Part shown: in pieces, positions 1 through 11,374 of the stretch
Numbering within the stretch: the first letter of the stretch is position 1
Layout of the letters: each line of letters begins with the position of its first letter
DNA from: an uncultured Opitutia bacterium
GTDB taxonomy: Bacteria > Verrucomicrobiota > Verrucomicrobiia > Opitutales > Coraliomargaritaceae
DNA length: 64,000 bases
Assembly: GCA_937136395.1 (NCBI GenBank)
Contig: CAKZOI010000083.1
Location: 1 to 64,000 of the forward strand
Direction of reading: 5' to 3'
The notes under the pieces: model-generated
Database searches by the model: none
Seen by the model: the letters and a program-made list of their open reading frames with translations, nothing else
Told to the model about the DNA's origin: nothing
Position numbers and translations under genes: made by a program

Positions 1-160
1 AGCTTCCCGCCAAGGCGGGCGCTCTCGCAAGCACCTAACTCACCTTAGCTGCTCTCTTGCAGTTCAGAATTGAATCCACCGCTCAAATAATAAAAATATT
101 GACGCTCTAATCAACTTGATGAGCAAAAATCAACGACTTATAAACACGGAGTGTATGATC

Positions 161-186
161 TTGACTGAGTCAATATAATATATACT
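161..186 (+). promoter_or_regulatory. possible promoter of the PEP-CTERM gene
   Basis: A TTGACT hexamer (161-166) is followed by the AT-rich run caatataatatatact, which holds both TATAAT (174-179) and TATACT (181-186). Spacing to TATACT is about 14 bp, shorter than ideal, so this is only a weak candidate. Confidence 0.25.
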
Positions 187-197
187 AAACTCTTTTC

Positions 198-1220
198 ATG
201 TATCGTTGGCGTATTTTACTGGTTTTCCAATTATTAGGCACTACAGCACATGCAGTTATTGCTCTCAATATAATTGGTGGGTCTACTGCCAATTGGACCG
301 CCATCGACTATCCTGCAGTACGTTCGGATTATCTTGATGATCAACAAACTGGGCACATTCCTTCCGATCTTGTTGGAGATATTGATGGTAACCAAGTCGC
401 CTTCTACAAAACGTATGATGACGGAGGTGGTACAGCTACACTAAATGACGATTGGATTGGTTTTAGGGCGCGATTGGCTGCTCCTGACGGGCAGAGCGGA
501 ACTCCCACTTGGGATTCTAACTTACTTGTTGGGATTGATGTTGGGAGTGATCGAGATATGGACATTTTCCTGGTTACGACACAAAAAAGTGGCGGTTATA
601 TTCGTTACTATTCTGTAGATAATCCCAATGTTGTAGGACAAAATATTTCACCCGCGACTACTAGCGTGAGTGTATTGAATCCGACGGGCTCTGCTGCTGA
701 TGTGGCCGATGGCGGTGGCTTTACCTGGGAGCGGTCGCCTAGCTCGTCATATTTTGATTATTCTGCTGTTGATAGCATTACGGATCATTATATCGCTGAT
801 GGTGGTGTGAATGCCACAGACAATTTAGACGGCCTTTCACGAAGTAACAAAGATGACACGGACTTCTTCCTCAGCTTTCAAGTGGATATGCTGACTTTGA
901 TCGAAGCTGTTCGCTTAAGCACAGGTGATATTCTTGATGGCAGCACATCACTTAGTTTTGTCTTAGGAACATCCATTCAAGACAATGCGTTCAATCAGGA
1001 TATGAATGGCCAAAACGGTAATAGTGATCCCAATGACCCTTATTCCGGAGATCCATACTCCCAAAATCTTAAAGATTTTACGTGGGATGAACTTGGGGCT
1101 GCGACAGAATCATTTACGGCGTCGGGCGTCGAACCTGTGCCAGAACCAGCGCACTACGGGATTGCCTTAGGCCTTTGTGCTCTTGCTTATCTCGCAAAGC
1201 GCAGCCGAGATGTAGAGTGA
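198..1220 (+). CDS. PEP-CTERM sorting-domain surface protein, function unknown
   Basis: The 340-residue protein starts with a hydrophobic signal peptide (about residues 1-20, ending near AHA-VIA). It ends with a PEP-CTERM anchor: a VPEPA motif, one hydrophobic segment (GIALGLCALAYLA) and a basic tail (KRSRD). In this class the tail is recognised by an exosortase and the protein is delivered to the cell surface or exopolysaccharide matrix. The region between is rich in Asp, Gly, Ser and Thr, looks like a beta-rich extracellular domain, and matches no family I recognise. It also contains repeated Asn/Asp-Pro stretches near residues 270-290. No exosortase gene is in the window. The ATG at 198 is the only start that gives a complete signal peptide; no Shine-Dalgarno is visible and the upstream DNA is very AT-rich. 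Confidence 0.85.
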   Translation: MYRWRILLVFQLLGTTAHAVIALNIIGGSTANWTAIDYPAVRSDYLDDQQTGHIPSDLVGDIDGNQVAFYKTYDDGGGTATLNDDWIGFRARLAAPDGQSGTPTWDSNLLVGIDVGSDRDMDIFLVTTQKSGGYIRYYSVDNPNVVGQNISPATTSVSVLNPTGSAADVADGGGFTWERSPSSSYFDYSAVDSITDHYIADGGVNATDNLDGLSRSNKDDTDFFLSFQVDMLTLIEAVRLSTGDILDGSTSLSFVLGTSIQDNAFNQDMNGQNGNSDPNDPYSGDPYSQNLKDFTWDELGAATESFTASGVEPVPEPAHYGIALGLCALAYLAKRSRDVE

Positions 1221-1258
1221 GGCTTGCCTATGAAATTTGTAGTATCAGAAACTTATTT

Positions 1259-1444
1259 CTAATCCGCTGCCGTCAAGATCTTCTTACGCTCACGCAGATT
1301 GCTGGCCTGACCGAAATCGCTGTGCCAGAAACGCCAAGGCAATAGAGCAGTGGCGATAAAGATGATTTGACTCAGCCAAAAGGCCACCAGCCAGTAGAAG
1401 CCGCTGTCAGTGAAGCCTAATGCGACGGTGAATTCTGTTTGCGG
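1259..1444 (-). pseudogene. C-terminal remnant of an integral membrane protein
   Basis: The minus strand reads open for 61 codons between an upstream in-frame TAG (1445-1447) and a terminal TAG (1259-1261). The translation includes a convincing transmembrane segment ([20 protein letters not shown]) followed by a charged tail (LRERKKILTAAD), the usual look of the last helix and cytoplasmic tail of a transporter or acyltransferase. There is no start codon and no upstream coding continuation, so I read it as the surviving 3' end of a deleted gene. The parent family cannot be named from this piece. Confidence 0.5.
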
Positions 1445-1494
1445 CTATTGTGCCACAAGATGCTCACTAAAGGTGTATTTGAAAGACGGCAGCA

Positions 1495-1510
1495 CGGACT
1501 TCCGCGTCCG
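1495..1510. repeat. small GC-rich hairpin in intergenic DNA
   Basis: cggac and gtccg (1495-1499, 1506-1510) form a hairpin within a wider agca...tgct frame. It resembles, but is not identical to, the REP-like hairpins near 9.94 and 10.08 kb. Nothing else was recognised in the gap from 1445 to 1575. Confidence 0.35.
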
Positions 1511-1575
1511 CAGCAGTGCTTAGATGTATCCATTGGGGCAGAAGTTGGAACGTAAGCTCAATGCTCTAAAACTAA

Positions 1576-1607
1576 AAAAGCCCTTCCGGTCATCCGGAAG
1601 GGCTTTT
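1576..1607 (-). terminator. intrinsic terminator of ppdK
   Basis: A 14-bp perfect stem (aaaagcccttccgg / ccggaagggctttt) with a TCAT loop. It lies 24 bp past the ppdK stop codon and has a U-run on the minus strand. Confidence 0.85.
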
Positions 1608-1630
1608 GGTTTAGATTAATCTAGTTCAGA

Positions 1631-4396
<2,766 letters not shown>

Positions 4397-4591
4397 AAGA
4401 TGCGATCTATTTTTGTGGATCGAGTTGAGGTGTTCAGGAAAATCGGATGATTTGCCCTTTTTCTGAAAAGCGTGTAGGAAAGCTATTTAGTTCTGTCTGT
4501 CAATGGATTAGCTCCCATCTAGTGCTTCCTCTAAAATTTTAAGTATTGCGGTTGTCGAATCCTTGAATTGATGGGTAGGTGTAATTGAAAC

Positions 4592-5605
4592 ATGAGTGAT
4601 AAGCCTGAAAGTGACGAAAATCTCCCGAACTCTGATGAAGAGCCTTTAGTTGAAGGTGATTTGGGGCGTCGCGACCAAGGAGATCATAGTAACGATGATT
4701 CAAGAAAACAGAACCATGGCGCTGATGCCGAGCAGGATCCGTCAGCAGCTGACTCGGATGAAGACATTTTTAGCGACAGCTATCATGATGATTATGTCGA
4801 TGATTACGAAGCGGAGCTCGAAGCTGAAGCGGCTGCTCGGCGCGAAGCGGGCATGTCCTTCCTCGAGCATTTGGAGGAATTTCGCTGGACGGTGGGGCGT
4901 AGTGTGTTGGCGTTTTTCATCGGTTTAATCGTTGTTGCGTTTTTTATTCAAGACATCGCAGGGTGGTTGAAATATCCGATTTTGACGGCTTACGGTTCCG
5001 TTGAGTTGGTGGATAAGAATTTGATTACGTATCGTCCGATGGGTGTGATCTCGGTCTTTTTCCAAATCGCATTGCTCGGTGGCTTTACACTTTCTATGCC
5101 TTTCGTGCTCTACTTTTTAGCGGCCTTCGTTGCGCCTGGTTTGACGGAGAAAGAGCGTAAAGTTTTAAGACCGGCATGTTTCGCGGCTTTTGTATTGTTC
5201 CTGACGGGGGTGGCGTTCGCTTTCTTTATCATTCTCCCGCTGACTTTGGCGTTTAGCGTGCGATTGAATCAGTATTTTGGTTTCGACCTATTGTGGGCGG
5301 CGTCCGACTACTACAGTATGGTTGTGTGGTTCTCCTTGGCGACCGGAGCTTTCTTTCAATTTCCGCTTTTGATTGTGATATTAGTCTATTTGCAGGTGCT
5401 GCCGGTCTCTAAATTAAAGGCCATCCGCAAGGGAGTCTTTGTGGGGCTCATGATCTTTTCTGCCTTAATGTCGCCTGGAGGTGATTTCATATCCTTGCCG
5501 CTGACGACAGGCTTTATGTATGGACTCTATGAGCTAGCTATTTGGGTGGGGCTTCGAATTGAAAAGAAGAAGCGCGAAGCTGTATTAGCTGAAGTGGACG
5601 ACTAA
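4592..5605 (+). CDS. tatC: Sec-independent protein translocase TatC
   Basis: TatC is the membrane receptor that binds twin-arginine signal peptides for export of folded proteins. After about 87 residues, the sequence [17 protein letters not shown] opens a standard TatC core with roughly six membrane spans. The family motif is visible as [12 protein letters not shown], followed by the [19 protein letters not shown] helix and the [12 protein letters not shown] loop. The extension before the core is unusual: it is very acidic and polar (many Asp, Glu, Ser), has no hydrophobic segment, and makes the protein about 80 residues longer than a typical TatC. The in-membrane position that is usually Glu in FxxFE-P is Gln here. 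No tatA or tatB is in the window. The gene stands upstream of a broken histidine kinase. Confidence 0.95.
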   Translation: MSDKPESDENLPNSDEEPLVEGDLGRRDQGDHSNDDSRKQNHGADAEQDPSAADSDEDIFSDSYHDDYVDDYEAELEAEAAARREAGMSFLEHLEEFRWTVGRSVLAFFIGLIVVAFFIQDIAGWLKYPILTAYGSVELVDKNLITYRPMGVISVFFQIALLGGFTLSMPFVLYFLAAFVAPGLTEKERKVLRPACFAAFVLFLTGVAFAFFIILPLTLAFSVRLNQYFGFDLLWAASDYYSMVVWFSLATGAFFQFPLLIVILVYLQVLPVSKLKAIRKGVFVGLMIFSALMSPGGDFISLPLTTGFMYGLYELAIWVGLRIEKKKREAVLAEVDD

Positions 5606-5684
5606 ATGGCGTAGTTTGATTGCGGAATTGACCGTAATTTTTAAATTGCGCAGTGAATTCTTTTTGTGGCATTCTTCGCGAAAT

Positions 5685-6868
5685 ATGTCGATCCCCTCAC
5701 AGCATATACCTGAAGATGAACGCCTTATGGCGGTCAGGCGTTTGGATGTATTAGAGACGAGTCCTGCGCATGCTTATGATGAAGTCGTTCAACTCGCCGC
5801 TCGAATTTGTGAGGTGCTAGTTGCCTTGATCGTATTGGTTTACGAATCTAAGCAGTTTATCAAAGCGAAGGTAGGCTTTGATTTGGATGAAACGCCACGT
5901 GAAGGTTGGAGATTCAGGACGCATCTGCAGATGAACGTTTTGCGGCGCATCCGATGGTGGTGCAGGATCTGAAGATTCGTTTTTATGCGGGAGCTCCATT
6001 GATCACCAAGGCTGGACATGCGCTCGGCACCTTATGTGTGATCGATCATCGGCCTCGGCAGCTGCCTGAGCTGCAGAAAATTACTTTAGAGTCATTGGCA
6101 AAGCAACTCACCGCCAAGATGGAATTGCGCTTAGCCAATCAGGAGCTTAAGCAGGAATATCTCGACTTGGAGACTCAGCATGATCGCTTGAAGCAGCATT
6201 TTCAAATGGTGGCTCATTATCTACGCTCACCCTTTAATGGGCTTATGGGATCACCGAATTACTATCGAATAATTATCACATGTATTCCAGTGATGAGGTG
6301 CTACAAATCTTGAAGACACTCAACCGAGCGACCAGTGAAACGTATATCATGCTGGAAAATCTGCTAGAATGGTCGAACCTAGAGGTGGGCGCACTTGATT
6401 TTGAGTTGAAGCCAATTAATGTTTCCGAATTGATCGAAGACGCCACGACAGTGCTGGCGACCATGATTGAAAGGAAAGGAATCGACTTGCAGGTCACTGT
6501 GCCAGATGGCGTGACAATTTGCGCTGATGAATTGATGCTTGGTTCTGTGTTGCGTAATTTAACCAGCAACGCGATCAAGTTTACTCATGATGGAGGCCAA
6601 GTATGTTTGCGGGTGCAGTCGGATGAAGCGGGGGCTTGTTTTTGAAATTATCGATAGCGGCATCGGTATGGCGCCAGATCAGGTAGAGGCCGTTTGTGCG
6701 GCTCGGTCAGTAAAGAGTGTCGTCGGCACAGACGGTGAGCGCGGAAGTGGTGTTGGATTCATGCTAATCCATCAATTCTTAGCGAAGCATGGCTCAAAAC
6801 TTGAGTTGAGCTCAGTTGTCGGTAGCGGAACGACAGCTTGTCTTACTTTGCCCTTTACCAACTGCTAA
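5685..6868 (+). pseudogene. broken GAF-domain sensor histidine kinase
   Basis: Pieces of one histidine kinase lie in three frames. The first (from ATG 5685) gives IPEDERLMAVRRLDVLETSP and the first half of a GAF domain up to KVGFDLDETPRE. The second (from about 5906) resumes at QDASADERFAAHP and continues through FYAGAPLITKAGHALGTLCV to the H-box VAHYLRSPFNGLMG. The third gives ITELLSNNYHMYSSDEVL through the N-box NLTSNAIKFTHDGG, and the last returns to the second frame with FEIIDSGIGMAPDQ and the G-box region to the stop at 6868. Break 1 (about 5900) also removes some 15-20 GAF residues. Breaks 2 (about 6248, a GGG run) and 3 (about 6631, a G5 run) are each one-base indels. The H-box has HYLRSP where HDLRSP is usual. 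The gene is probably dead, although sequencing error at the two G-runs cannot be excluded. Confidence 0.8.
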
Positions 6869-6869
6869 T

Positions 6870-7961
6870 CTACTTAGCTCCAGCTGAGTGCCAGATTTGC
6901 TCGATTAGCTCGCACTCGATCGCGTCGCTGGTTATTGCTTGCCCGATTTTGGACATTGTGACGAAACGTAGGCGACCGCTGCGGTTTTTCTTGTCGCGTT
7001 GCATTGCGGCCATGAGGTCGACAACTTGAAGCGCCTCTTCCATGCGAGTCGGCAATTGAAACTGCTTAATAATTCGCCGCACGCGCTCGATATCTTCGGC
7101 CGGGATTTGGTTTAAATGAACAGAAAGTTGAGTCGCCAATTCGAGGCCGATGGCAACAGCTTCCCCGTGAAGGTATGCGCCGTAGCCAGCTACATTCTCA
7201 ATGGCATGTGCGAAAGTATGACCGAGATTAAGGAGCGCGCGTCCACCTGTCGCGGCGGTTTCTTTTTCATCATCGGCGACGACTTGTGCTTTGATTTCGC
7301 AACAACGTCGGATGACTCCAGGTAATTCTTCGGATGAGGCGTCTAGGCCATCAAGTGCTTCTAATTGAGTGAACAGGTCGATGTCGGCAAGCATACCATA
7401 TTTGATGACTTCTGCCATGCCTGCGGCAAACTCACGGGGTGGCAGGGTTTGCAGTAAGGCGGCATCGATGTAAACCGCTTTAGGCTGCCAGAAGGCCCCG
7501 ACAAGATTTTTACCTTCAGGTAGATTGATGCCAGTTTTGCCTCCAACAGAGCTATCCACCATTGAAAGCAATGTGGTTGGAATCTGATAGAAATCAATGC
7601 CACGCAGGTAGCTCGCGGCCACATAGCCAGCTAGGTCGCCGATCACGCCTCCGCCAAAGGCGAATAATGCGCAATCGCGGTTCGCTGCTTGGCTGGCAAG
7701 GAAGCTGAGGGATTCGCTAAAACGTTCAACCGATTTAGTCTGCTCGCCATGCGGCAAAGACAAGATCTCTCCATCGTTGAACCCTGCTTGCGCTAAGTAG
7801 CTAGGGTGTGCATTGAGCACGCGAGCATCGCTGATGACGCGGACACTGCGACCAGCCGCTCGAAGCTTCGCGACATCTGCTCGAAGTGCGGCGGCGCTAT
7901 CACTGAAGTGAATGGGGTAGGAGCGCTCTGCGAGCTGAACAGTAAGTGATGCGGTGGACAT
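6870..7961 (-). CDS. aroB: 3-dehydroquinate synthase
   Basis: AroB converts DAHP to 3-dehydroquinate, the second step of the shikimate pathway, using NAD and a divalent metal. The 363-residue length is typical. Recognisable motifs include the glycine-rich NAD segment GGGVIGDLAGYVAASYLRG, the phosphate/metal region PTTLLSMVDSSVGGKTGINL, KNLVGAFWQP, and the metal ligands in LNLGHTFAHAIE and YLHGEAVAIG. It is the last gene of a minus-strand set ribH-nusB-ftsY-aroB. A short gap filled with a tandem-repeat-like sequence separates it from ftsY. Its stop nearly abuts the end of the convergent broken kinase, and no terminator is seen between them. Confidence 0.96.
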   Translation of the reverse strand: MSTASLTVQLAERSYPIHFSDSAAALRADVAKLRAAGRSVRVISDARVLNAHPSYLAQAGFNDGEILSLPHGEQTKSVERFSESLSFLASQAANRDCALFAFGGGVIGDLAGYVAASYLRGIDFYQIPTTLLSMVDSSVGGKTGINLPEGKNLVGAFWQPKAVYIDAALLQTLPPREFAAGMAEVIKYGMLADIDLFTQLEALDGLDASSEELPGVIRRCCEIKAQVVADDEKETAATGGRALLNLGHTFAHAIENVAGYGAYLHGEAVAIGLELATQLSVHLNQIPAEDIERVRRIIKQFQLPTRMEEALQVVDLMAAMQRDKKNRSGRLRFVTMSKIGQAITSDAIECELIEQIWHSAGAK

Positions 7962-7972
7962 ATGATATAAAA

Positions 7973-8005
7973 TGCTGAAAAACTGAGATGCTGAAAAGCT
8001 GAAAG
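7973..8005. repeat. short imperfect tandem repeat (gctgaaaa words)
   Basis: The motif tgctgaaaaactgagatgc is followed by tgaaaagctgaaag, that is 3-4 imperfect copies of an 8-10 bp gctgaaaa/actgaga unit. It sits between the ftsY stop and the aroB start. A closely related array follows infA at 19892-19922. Confidence 0.6.
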
Positions 8006-8012
8006 AAATCGA

Positions 8013-8939
8013 TTATGAATCGCCCTCAATTCCAAAAATCGCGTTAGCGTAGTTCCTTGCAGAAAATGGCTGAAGGTCGTCAGGTTGCTCGCCTAGGCCT
8101 ACGAAATAGATCGGTAGCTTGAGCTCTCGGTAAATGCCCACGAGGGCACCGCCGCGGCTGGTCCCGTCGAGCTTGGTGATGATGAGGCCTGTCAGCGGAA
8201 AGCTCTTGTGGAAAGCACGGGCCTGCTCGATTGAGTTCGAGCCTAGGCTGCCATCGACGACGAGCCAGCTGTGGTGTGGGGCTGTCTCGTCTTGTTTGTG
8301 GATCACACGGAGCATCTTTTCGAGTTCCTTCATGAGGTTGCTCTTCGTGTGTAAGCGGCCCGCGGTGTCGAGTATCACTAGATCGCGTTGACGGCTCTTG
8401 GCGGCAGCCAGCGCATCGAATGCAACAGCTGCGGAATCGGCACCATGCTGACTTGCCACAATATCAATATCTAGGCGTTCTGCCCATGACTTGATTTGCT
8501 CATTGGCGGCAGCGCGGAAGGTGTCGCATGCTCCGAGGAGCACTTTGTATCCTTCATTCTGATACAAGTAACTCAGTTTTGCTGAAGTGGTTGTCTTGCC
8601 GGCTCCATTGACGCCGATAAGGCTGATGACTTCTGGATAGGTTTTGCCAATTTCGACACGGCCTTCGGCGCCCTCAAGCACACGTGTTAAAACCGTTGCT
8701 CCAATCTTCGCCGCATCTTCCCCACGCATCGACTTATCGGTTTTGTAGGCGGCTTTAATTTCTCCGATGATATCTTCGACAGTCTCATGGCCGAAGTCAG
8801 CCGTGTAGAGCGCTTCTTCCAGTTCTTCTAGTGCGTCTTCATCGAGCTTGGCACCTGAGAAAATACCCCCGAAGGCTTTTTGAAAGGTCGGAGTCTGGCG
8901 CTTGAGTCCGTCTTTGAATTTTTTAAAGAGTCCGCGCAT
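8013..8939 (-). CDS. ftsY: signal recognition particle receptor FtsY
   Basis: FtsY is the membrane-associated SRP-receptor GTPase that docks ribosome-SRP complexes at the Sec translocon. The 308-residue protein is an NG-domain form without the long acidic A domain found in E. coli. A helical N domain (residues 1-95) precedes the G domain, with the P-loop GVNGAGKTTTSAKLSYL (about residue 105), DTFRAAANEQIKSWAERL, the G3 motif ILDTAGRLHTKSNLM, G4 TKLDGTSRGGALVGI and the closing GLGEQPDDLQPFSA. The G2/insertion strand reads LVVDGSLGSNSIEQA where most family members have LVxDATxGQN. It is preceded 12 bp upstream by nusB. Confidence 0.96.
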   Translation of the reverse strand: MRGLFKKFKDGLKRQTPTFQKAFGGIFSGAKLDEDALEELEEALYTADFGHETVEDIIGEIKAAYKTDKSMRGEDAAKIGATVLTRVLEGAEGRVEIGKTYPEVISLIGVNGAGKTTTSAKLSYLYQNEGYKVLLGACDTFRAAANEQIKSWAERLDIDIVASQHGADSAAVAFDALAAAKSRQRDLVILDTAGRLHTKSNLMKELEKMLRVIHKQDETAPHHSWLVVDGSLGSNSIEQARAFHKSFPLTGLIITKLDGTSRGGALVGIYRELKLPIYFVGLGEQPDDLQPFSARNYANAIFGIEGDS

Positions 8940-8951
8940 GGTTCAATGTCC

Positions 8952-9413
8952 TTAGTCTTCGGCGGTTCGCAACGGACGGTCGATCTTGTTCTTCATTTGA
9001 TCGAGGATGCCGTTGATGAAACGCTTGGAATCAGGGTTTGAATAGATCTTTCCGAGTTCGATCGCCTCATTGATACTGACAATTGGCGGGATGTCTTTGC
9101 GCTGAAGTAGCTCGTATATCGCTAGGCGCAGCACGGAGAGGTCCACCTTCGCGATACGCTCAAAAGTCCAATTTTTTGCGTGCGCTTTAATTTCATCGTC
9201 CACTGCATCCATATGTTCGATGGCTCCATGGATGAGTTCTTCGGCAAATGCATAGTGTTCGCGAGGGTGGTCTAGCGATTCAATGAAAACACGCACGGCA
9301 TCATTGATTTGCTCTGGTTTGTTGAGCTCCCACTGGTAGAGAAATTGCACCGCTGCCATGCGGTTTTCACGGCGCTGTGATGGGCGCTTTACTGGTTTTT
9401 CGTTGTCTTCCAT
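8952..9413 (-). CDS. nusB: transcription antitermination factor NusB
   Basis: NusB binds boxA RNA with NusE (S10) during rRNA antitermination. The 153-residue all-helical protein shows the typical opening SQRRENRMAAVQFLYQWEL, the central ILRLAIYEL-like segment (here SVLRLAIYELLQ) and the highly conserved INEAIELGKIYSNPDSKRFINGILD end, broken as SINEAIELGKIYS and KRFINGILD. Its first codons overlap the end of ribH by 25 bp in a different frame, so the two are probably translationally coupled. The ribH-nusB pair is a widespread arrangement. Confidence 0.95.
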   Translation of the reverse strand: MEDNEKPVKRPSQRRENRMAAVQFLYQWELNKPEQINDAVRVFIESLDHPREHYAFAEELIHGAIEHMDAVDDEIKAHAKNWTFERIAKVDLSVLRLAIYELLQRKDIPPIVSINEAIELGKIYSNPDSKRFINGILDQMKNKIDRPLRTAED

Positions 9414-9868
9414 TTTTTTGTAAATTGTGCCATTTCGAGGGCAGCTAGGGCGAACTCACGTCCGCGGTTGATTTCTGTGCCAGCACGTTGCTCGGCTTGT
9501 TCGCGGGTCTCAACGATAGTGATGCCGTTGATGACAGCCACCTCAGTTTCGGCGGCGATGTTGTGTAAAGCGATGGCGCAGCTGTCTCCGATCACGTTGT
9601 GGTGATTCGTCGCGCCTGCGATCACGAGGCCAATTGCGATGATCGCATCGAACTCACCCGAGCGGGCGAGTGTAGAGACCGCAAAGGGCAGCTCGTTGGA
9701 TCCTGGGGTGCGCTCAACGACAGGTTTCGGTGCGCCAGCAGCCTCTAAGGCCTCGCAGGCATGGTGCAGCAGCGAGTCCACCAGCGACTCATTAAAGCGC
9801 GCGGCGATAATGGCAAAACGAAAACCGCTGCCATCAATTGCTTGGATACTAGGACTGTCGAGACTCAT
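9389..9868 (-). CDS. ribH: 6,7-dimethyl-8-ribityllumazine synthase
   Basis: RibH condenses 5-amino-6-ribitylamino-uracil with 3,4-dihydroxy-2-butanone-4-phosphate, the penultimate step of riboflavin synthesis. The 159-residue protein keeps ARFNESLVDSLL, the PGSNELPFAV substrate loop, and the C-terminal ETREQAEQRAG with its phosphate-binding Arg. The central motif is atypical: GLVIAGATNHHNVI replaces the usual VIRG-T-HF(D/E)YV, so the conserved Arg and the acidic residue after the His are both missing, while the first His is kept. The start at 9868 (MSLDSPSIQ) is preferred. An ATG further upstream (9904) would translate the intergenic repeat. It heads the ribH-nusB-ftsY-aroB set. Confidence 0.9.
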   Translation of the reverse strand: MSLDSPSIQAIDGSGFRFAIIAARFNESLVDSLLHHACEALEAAGAPKPVVERTPGSNELPFAVSTLARSGEFDAIIAIGLVIAGATNHHNVIGDSCAIALHNIAAETEVAVINGITIVETREQAEQRAGTEINRGREFALAALEMAQFTKKWKTTKNQ

Positions 9869-9884
9869 AGTGAGGGATGAATAA

Positions 9885-9917
9885 GAACGTCGAACGTCGA
9901 ACATTCAACGTCGAACT
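9885..9917. repeat. gaacgtcgaac short tandem repeat
   Basis: About three imperfect copies of an aacgtcgaac/aacattc unit lie directly upstream of the ribH start. Related words recur at 26131-26140 and 26237-26262. Confidence 0.65.
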
Positions 9918-9935
9918 TCTAATTCTAAGGGTCGC

Positions 9936-9955
9936 GGCGTGGGTCCCTCCGCGTC
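9936..9955. repeat. REP-like hairpin, copy 1
   Basis: ggcgtgg-gtccct-ccgcgtc forms a 7-bp stem (two G-U pairs) with the loop gtccct. It is nearly identical to the element at 10069-10088. The surrounding gap 9918-10180 holds no gene. Confidence 0.6.
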
Positions 9956-10068
9956 AGATTGAGTGAATTACCCACGAATCGCACGAATTTGCGCGAAGCT
10001 CTTCTGTGGTAACGGTTGGGTGAGGAAGGCGGGAAAGCAGAAAACTAAGATTGGAATTATTAGGTAGC

Positions 10069-10088
10069 GGCGCGGGTCCCTCCGCGCC
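10069..10088. repeat. REP-like hairpin, copy 2
   Basis: ggcgcgg-gtccct-ccgcgcc is a perfect 7-bp stem with the same loop as copy 1, about 130 bp away. The two copies differ by compensated or wobble changes, which suggests selection on or spread of the hairpin. Confidence 0.65.
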
Positions 10089-10179
10089 ATCACTGGAGTT
10101 CAGGTTTGTTTTAGGCAGAATAATTGGTAGCAGAATAATTATTTCATTAGGACGTGCCTACGCTACCTTTTCGTTTTTT

Positions 10180-11336
<1,157 letters not shown>

Positions 11337-11374
11337 CCGAAGCTCGCCATACGATGGTGCCTAGAGAGCTTTAA

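Noticed and set aside
6-19. Hairpin cccgcc-aa-ggcggg at the left edge
   Set aside because: Two-base loop and no T-run; too close to the window edge to judge whether it is a terminator or REP.
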